From Phoronis ovalis (taxonomy: Eukaryota; Phoronida; Phoronidae), in contig JAOXYB010052445.1 in the NCBI GenBank assembly GCA_028565635.1, forward strand, positions 1 to 11,533: a stretch of DNA of 11,533 bases, read 5' to 3'. The position numbers and the translations under genes were made by a program. The stretch's first letter is position 1. The number at the start of each line of letters is the position of its first letter. This document shows positions 7,832 through 11,533 of the stretch, piece after piece. Under the pieces are notes generated by a model. The model saw only the letters and a list, made by a program, of their open reading frames with translations. It made no database searches and had not been told where the DNA came from.

Positions 7832-8025
7832 GCTTTTTGATTGGTTGAATTATTACGTGTAATAAATCGAATTATAACGTGCAATAAATCGAATCGAATT
7901 ATTACACGTTATAATATTGAACCACGTGTTCTAATTCCGGTTCTCCGATTGGTTAATTAATTACGAGTAATAAATCATTTTATACCTGTTATACGTAAAA
8001 GTTATGACCCCGATGGCTTTCCATA
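7832..8025 (-). repeat. Right terminal inverted repeat
   Basis: Right arm, inverted relative to the left. It contains TATTACGTGTAATA (7851-7864) and several ATTACRYGTAAT or RTAACGTG variants separated by AATCGA. Similar subrepeat sequence extends inwards to about 7807. Its TATTACGTGTAATA string reappears in the candidate promoter at 8424-8437. Confidence 0.65.
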
Positions 8026-8038
8026 ATTTATTTAGCTT

Positions 8039-8104
8039 GACACCAGGAATTAGTCTGCTCTACAATATATGTACGTACCTTGTTATAAAAAAATTTCTGG
8101 TGTC
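8039..8104. repeat. 13-bp inverted repeat just outside the 1.7-kb element
   Basis: GACACCAGGAATT (8039-8051) and AATTTCTGGTGTC (8092-8104) pair in 12 of 13 positions with a 40-nt loop. It lies 13 bp beyond the right end of the inverted-repeat element, and could be an independent short fold-back. Confidence 0.5.
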
Positions 8105-8422
8105 TGAAGAATTGTTATCATATCACTTGAAATAAGTCGTGCACACTCATGTTAATTCGTCTCTGACATCTCCATAAAACAATTCTCACCTATTTAAATC
8201 AGTCCACCTGAAAAATAATGCGTATGTACATCAAATTAACACTATTACACTGCCAAGAATGCTAAATTCATTTTGCTACCTCATCTCTTAATTACATTAC
8301 AATTTACATAAGGGTCGTACACTGGATAGGGTCACCGATCATCCATAGCATCTTGACATCCAGCGATCTCCATCTTTTCTTATTGTAAAAATTTAAACGG
8401 TCTAAATTAAATAAAAAAGCAA

Positions 8423-8444
8423 ATATTACGTGTAATATATAAAA
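8423..8444 (+). promoter_or_regulatory. Candidate core promoter: palindromic TTACGTGTAA motif overlapping a TATA-like box
   Basis: ATATTACGTGTAATAT (8423-8438) overlaps TATATAAAA (8436-8444), about 95 bp upstream of the ATG at 8539. A TATA box here would place initiation near 8470 and leave a 5' leader of about 70 nt. The 14-mer TATTACGTGTAATA is identical to 7851-7864 in the inverted-repeat element upstream. Promoter function is inferred from position and motif only; TATA-like strings are common in AT-rich DNA. Confidence 0.35.
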
Positions 8445-8449
8445 TTTAC

Positions 8450-8470
8450 ATTCATATTTCAATTTGTAGG
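8450..8470 (+). promoter_or_regulatory. Possible 3' splice site upstream of the start codon
   Basis: A T-rich stretch ends in TTTGTAG/GC, a good match to a 3' splice site with the exon starting at 8470. The TAG at 8467-8469 is also the first upstream in-frame stop, so an exon from 8470 would be open through to the CDS. If used, the gene has an upstream exon, probably a noncoding leader because the signal peptide begins at 8539. It competes with the TATA-box model, and I see no matching donor I would defend. Confidence 0.25.
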
Positions 8471-8538
8471 CATCAAAAACGTTTTTTAACTGTTTTGTAT
8501 CAACTTTACGCACATCCCGACGTCACCGACTCACTGCC

Positions 8539-8598
8539 ATGCTTTGCTTGATTTTCTTCGTTTGGATAGCTCTGTTGTTTGATCAAGCTCTGAGTGCT
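8539..8598 (+). other. Signal peptide coding segment of the membrane protein
   Basis: Codons 1-20 encode a hydrophobic core (residues 2-14, Leu/Ile/Phe/Val/Trp-rich) ending in a small-residue Ala-Leu-Ser-Ala cleavage context, followed at once by polar NELCNLT with the first sequon. This fixes the N-terminus outside the cell and argues that the ATG at 8539 is the true start rather than an internal methionine. Confidence 0.75.
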
Positions 8599-11040
8599 AA
8601 TGAACTGTGCAACCTCACAGTAAGCAAAGAAAGTGCGGATGTATTTGCTGGAAAACTAAATAAAGAACAAATAGACGGTATGTGGTTAGACTTAAATTTT
8701 GAATTGCAGACAGGATATGTAACGAACGATAGCTATGCATATCGAGGTAACCGATGGTTTTGGACCCATTCCGGAGACAGCAGTCTGGAATCCATCCTGC
8801 AATATCCTTACGCAACAACCTCGCTATCTCTCACACTGTTTAGCGCTTTTTTCATCGAGAGTAACCCCGTAACAGTTATCGGAAACTGTTCTACGAACTT
8901 AACACTTGGACAGAATGAAACAAACTTTTTGATTTGGAGTGTCTTGAAAGATCTCAAACGTGGCGTTACAAGTGATAAGTACAAGGAGTATATTTATTGT
9001 TATAGAAGAATAAACTCCGAGAAAATAAATTTCAGCTTCAGGCATTACCTTGACCTCTTTTTTTGCTTTGATTTTGGCTACATTGTGTATTATTGCATAG
9101 ATGAGAGTGGAAATATAAATGGCCCGCATTATGAAAATCAATTTGGTTTTTACGTATCGATTGTTTTAGCTGTATTTTTATTCCTTTATCATCCACTTCT
9201 CCTTATTTTTGCACCAACAAACCACGAAAGTGAAAATAAAAATAATGACTTTCAAGAATGCGAGGTCGAGGAAACGCAACAGGCAATAGAGCTAGAAGAA
9301 TCACAAGAAAATGATAACAAAAGGATTAGACAAACGAGTACAACTGTTCATTCAGAGATATATTACCGTATTGAAGAGTCTAATCCAATACACTTGTTTG
9401 AATGTTTATATGATCTTTTAAGATGTGAATCCGACATGTACTATAAATATAACTGCTGCAGGTGTACGTACGGAAAATGTAAATGTTCCCACTGTTGGGT
9501 TTTGAAGATACTTATGTTGTTTGCTCTGATACTTTGTATACTTCCCATTTTCGTGATCTTTCAGAGTATTCTATACGGACTGAATGAAATCGACTCGATT
9601 CAACTGCGTTTAAATGAAAGCATACCTGTTGATTATGCAGCAATTTATCTAACGATGTTCGGTAAGGTATCAATTCCAGATGACTGCCGGATATTAGTGT
9701 CATGGTATGTGTTCTTTGGAATTTATATCGTGATTTTATTTGTTTTTTTATGCAAGGACTGTGCATCGCTGGACTGTGCATCGCTAGCTATATATATACT
9801 TACAAATTGTATCTATAAAATAAACTCGCTAGTTAATAATAATAACGACAAGAAGAACAACAATGACAATAACAGGGGCAACAACCGTGACAATAACAGT
9901 GTCAGCAATAGGGACAACAACAATAACAACACGAGCGATAACAAGAATGGGTGCTGCTGTGAATGTTTCACTTACGTGTGTGATAAGAATGATCGAGTAT
10001 GGGACGATTATGGAGGCGTACTAAGGTCACACAACAAGAAAGGTACCAGTGGATACGGACATACATTGATGGCAACAGTATGCACGCATTTAAATCCATT
10101 GTACTGGGAATACCATTGCTGCAAGATTTGTTGCAAAGAACCAATTCCGAAGATGCCTGCACAAGATTCAGATGATAGAACGATTAAGGATCAAGAAAGT
10201 AAAGCAAATGAATGTTGTAAATGTTGTTTCAAAAAATGTCTTGCCAAAAGGCTCTGGACATGTTGTGTTGTTTTTTTACGATGTTTCAGAGCAATCCCTC
10301 TGTTCAGTTTTTATATTGACCTCTTAGCATTCACATACAAACAATGTTGTTGCTGTACATGTGGCTTTACATGTTGCATGTACAGCCGTTTATGTTGTTG
10401 TTTGGCAAAAGGGTCCGTATTAATTATACTACTAGTCCTGCTGTTTATAAATCACTTTCTTATTTTCTTCAGCAGTGTTATTTTTGTAACTGAAATCAGT
10501 CTTGCTGTCTTGGTAGCATTATTTACATTTCCTACAAGTACCTTATGGTATATATGGCTCGTAATCACAGTATTTGTCGCACTGCTTCAGTGCTTCATTA
10601 ACTCTTATAAGGAATACAGCATTTTCTTTAAACTTGTGCTCACCCATGTACCACCAACAAAAATTAAAGAATTGTATACGGAAAAAAAATATTTTAAAGT
10701 TGATGAGGATGACAAAGTGGAAGTTAAAGCTGATGTTTACAAACAGCTTATCCGAAAATTGAAACCGCTTCATGTTGAATTTGCTTGGTCTATTCTGAAA
10801 CTTATTATTGTTTTGTCTTTAGTAAGTGTGTGTCTAAGTATTATACACCAGTTTAAAGGCTATAAAGATTTGAAAACCCTGCAAGTTCTTATGAATACAT
10901 TAATAATAGTGTTGGTTCCAAAGTTAGTTAACAACATAGTAACGCATTTGCCCTTTGCAGCTAATGAGGAATTTCAAAAGGCTGTAATGATAGATGACAT
11001 AAAAGAAGAGATGAAAAAAATAGTTAACATGCAAGCATGA
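8539..11040 (+). CDS. Uncharacterised cysteine-rich multi-pass membrane protein, 833 aa, single exon
   Basis: I do not recognise a named family. Residues 1-20 form a signal peptide (hydrophobic core, likely cleavage after ALSA). Residues 21-202 form an ectodomain with six N-glycosylation sequons (N25, N63, N116, N120, N126, N164) and five cysteines. The first membrane segment is about 203-225, followed by an acidic Glu/Asn-rich cytosolic stretch (229-260) and a Cys cluster at 306-319. Further membrane segments lie near 321-345, 385-405, 625-650, 652-686 (one or two), 751-770 and possibly 782-800. The loop 346-384 has a sequon at N359, consistent with an extracellular position. Loop 406-622 has about 31 cysteines and an Asn/Asp-rich tract (433-470). 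The C-terminus is charged and helical. The start is supported by the signal peptide, a G at -3, and an upstream in-frame TAG at 8467. The coding frame is uninterrupted for 2.5 kb. Function is unknown; a surface receptor, transporter or channel-like protein are all possible. The topology after 650 is uncertain. Confidence 0.9.
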   Translation: MLCLIFFVWIALLFDQALSANELCNLTVSKESADVFAGKLNKEQIDGMWLDLNFELQTGYVTNDSYAYRGNRWFWTHSGDSSLESILQYPYATTSLSLTLFSAFFIESNPVTVIGNCSTNLTLGQNETNFLIWSVLKDLKRGVTSDKYKEYIYCYRRINSEKINFSFRHYLDLFFCFDFGYIVYYCIDESGNINGPHYENQFGFYVSIVLAVFLFLYHPLLLIFAPTNHESENKNNDFQECEVEETQQAIELEESQENDNKRIRQTSTTVHSEIYYRIEESNPIHLFECLYDLLRCESDMYYKYNCCRCTYGKCKCSHCWVLKILMLFALILCILPIFVIFQSILYGLNEIDSIQLRLNESIPVDYAAIYLTMFGKVSIPDDCRILVSWYVFFGIYIVILFVFLCKDCASLDCASLAIYILTNCIYKINSLVNNNNDKKNNNDNNRGNNRDNNSVSNRDNNNNNTSDNKNGCCCECFTYVCDKNDRVWDDYGGVLRSHNKKGTSGYGHTLMATVCTHLNPLYWEYHCCKICCKEPIPKMPAQDSDDRTIKDQESKANECCKCCFKKCLAKRLWTCCVVFLRCFRAIPLFSFYIDLLAFTYKQCCCCTCGFTCCMYSRLCCCLAKGSVLIILLVLLFINHFLIFFSSVIFVTEISLAVLVALFTFPTSTLWYIWLVITVFVALLQCFINSYKEYSIFFKLVLTHVPPTKIKELYTEKKYFKVDEDDKVEVKADVYKQLIRKLKPLHVEFAWSILKLIIVLSLVSVCLSIIHQFKGYKDLKTLQVLMNTLIIVLVPKLVNNIVTHLPFAANEEFQKAVMIDDIKEEMKKIVNMQA
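9756..9785 (+). repeat. Perfect 15-bp tandem duplication inside the CDS
   Basis: The 15-mer GGACTGTGCATCGCT occurs twice head to tail (9756-9770 and 9771-9785). It is in frame and gives DCASL-DCASL at residues 407-416, just after the third membrane segment. The exact identity suggests a recent slippage event that kept the reading frame. Confidence 0.9.
9835..9948 (+). repeat. Asn/Asp-rich low-complexity coding tract (AAC/AAT/GAC triplets)
   Basis: Residues 433-470 of the membrane protein are mostly Asn with Asp, Lys, Arg and Ser, encoded by impure AAY and GAY triplets. It lies in the large, presumably cytosolic loop between the third and fourth membrane segments. The interrupted triplets suggest an old trinucleotide expansion that could vary in length between individuals. 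It is probably a disordered linker. Confidence 0.8.
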
Positions 11041-11533
11041 AACCCAAGTCAGTTTTTGGGATCATATCAAACATTGTAAAAGCGCTACATAAAATCTGTA
11101 TTTCAATAATTATATAGTTAGAATATGTAGCGAATCATAAATATTCAGTTTTGTATATACATGCATGTAGACTCGTTGACTGTTGACCGCAAGGAAATAA
11201 ATAAATAAAGTGATGAACTATTTTATAAGACTGTCTTGTACATTCTGAATAAATCCACCCGTTAGTGTCCCCCCGTGCCTTCTCAATTAACGTCTGGGCT
11301 TAACCACTGTCAATTGTCATTATATTCCTTCAATCTAACAAGAGAGAAATAAATACGTCATTAAACCTTTGACTATAAAGCCATTGGATAAGCTTTTTTC
11401 TCTGCTAAAGAAAATAAGAAACTGATTGATCCGCTTAGTGCAGTATTAATTTATAACTATTATTGTAAGCTACAATTTGATTGGTGTCAAGACTTTTGAA
11501 GGTACTTTATGTATAAATAAAGGGATTATCATT
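11041..11533 (+). promoter_or_regulatory. 3' UTR/downstream flank with multiple poly(A) signals
   Basis: This is AT-rich sequence without a reading frame. AATAAA hexamers occur as an overlapping cluster at 11196-11209 and singly at 11248-11253, 11348-11353 and 11516-11521. The last is 12 nt before the window end. The first cluster, about 160 nt after the stop codon, is the most economical poly(A) site for the membrane-protein gene; use of several would give alternative 3' ends. No genomic poly(A) tract follows the CDS. Confidence 0.55.

Larger units (their letters stand above)
6288..8025. mobile_element. 1.7-kb element with long palindrome-rich terminal inverted repeats (foldback/MITE-like)
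   Basis: The two ends are exact inverted copies over 14 nt (TATGGAAAGCCATC at 6288; inverted at 8012-8025). Homology continues inwards to about 6531 on the left and about 7832 on the right, with gaps. TATAAAATGATTTATTAC and AACCAAT blocks are shared. Both arms are built from ATTACGYGTAAT-type palindromes, for example TTATTACGCGTAATAA (6340-6355) and an 18-bp perfect palindrome at 6432-6449. A TA flanks each end and may be a target-site duplication. No transposase is encoded, and a second element is nested inside. Confidence 0.65.

Noticed and set aside
8539-11040. The intronless gene as a recent processed retrocopy
   Set aside because: No poly(A) tract follows the last signals and no flanking direct repeats were seen; the frame is intact. 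An old retrocopy cannot be excluded.

Overview
The window looks like a piece of an AT-rich invertebrate nuclear genome, most likely a bivalve or other mollusc. It holds one long intronless open reading frame with animal-type signals (a signal peptide, N-glycosylation sequons, several AATAAA signals). The rest is a dense mosaic of small non-autonomous transposable elements of types common in marine invertebrates. There are no bacterial operon features, no tRNA or rRNA, and no CRISPR array. The taxonomic call is an inference from sequence texture, not from a search.

Layout. 1-620 is AT-rich with nothing recognisable. 622-685 is a 16-bp minisatellite, followed by a two-copy 38-bp repeat (753-828) and a GC-rich motif (857-891) that reappears inverted near 4376-4431. 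1065-2122 and 2883-3550 are two related elements in the same orientation. Each has a hairpin (GCCTTT/TAGC/AAAGGC) at the left end, subterminal inverted repeats, a core carrying TGACCT half-sites (a tandem array in the first element, a degenerate region in the second) and a GAAA-rich tract near the right end. This is the architecture of non-autonomous Helentron (HINE or 'pearl'-like) elements. 4042-4076 is a hairpin that recurs at 6004-6044. 4117-4320 (minus strand) encodes a fragment of a hAT transposase C-terminal dimerisation region. 5666-5921 is a 256-bp MITE candidate. 6288-8025 is a 1.7-kb element with long, palindrome-rich terminal inverted repeats and a second, smaller inverted-repeat element (6534-6871) nested in it.

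The only convincing intact gene is at 8539-11040 (+). It encodes an 833-residue, cysteine-rich, multi-pass membrane protein with a signal peptide and a glycosylated N-terminal ectodomain; I cannot assign it to a named family. A TATA-like box about 100 bp upstream overlaps a palindromic motif also found in the neighbouring inverted-repeat element, so transposon-derived sequence may have contributed to its promoter. The rest of the window (11041-11533) is 3' flank or UTR with several candidate poly(A) signals, the last only 12 nt from the window end.

Apart from the possible promoter link, the parts do not form a pathway. The window is best read as one orphan membrane-protein gene downstream of about 8 kb of transposon-rich intergenic DNA.
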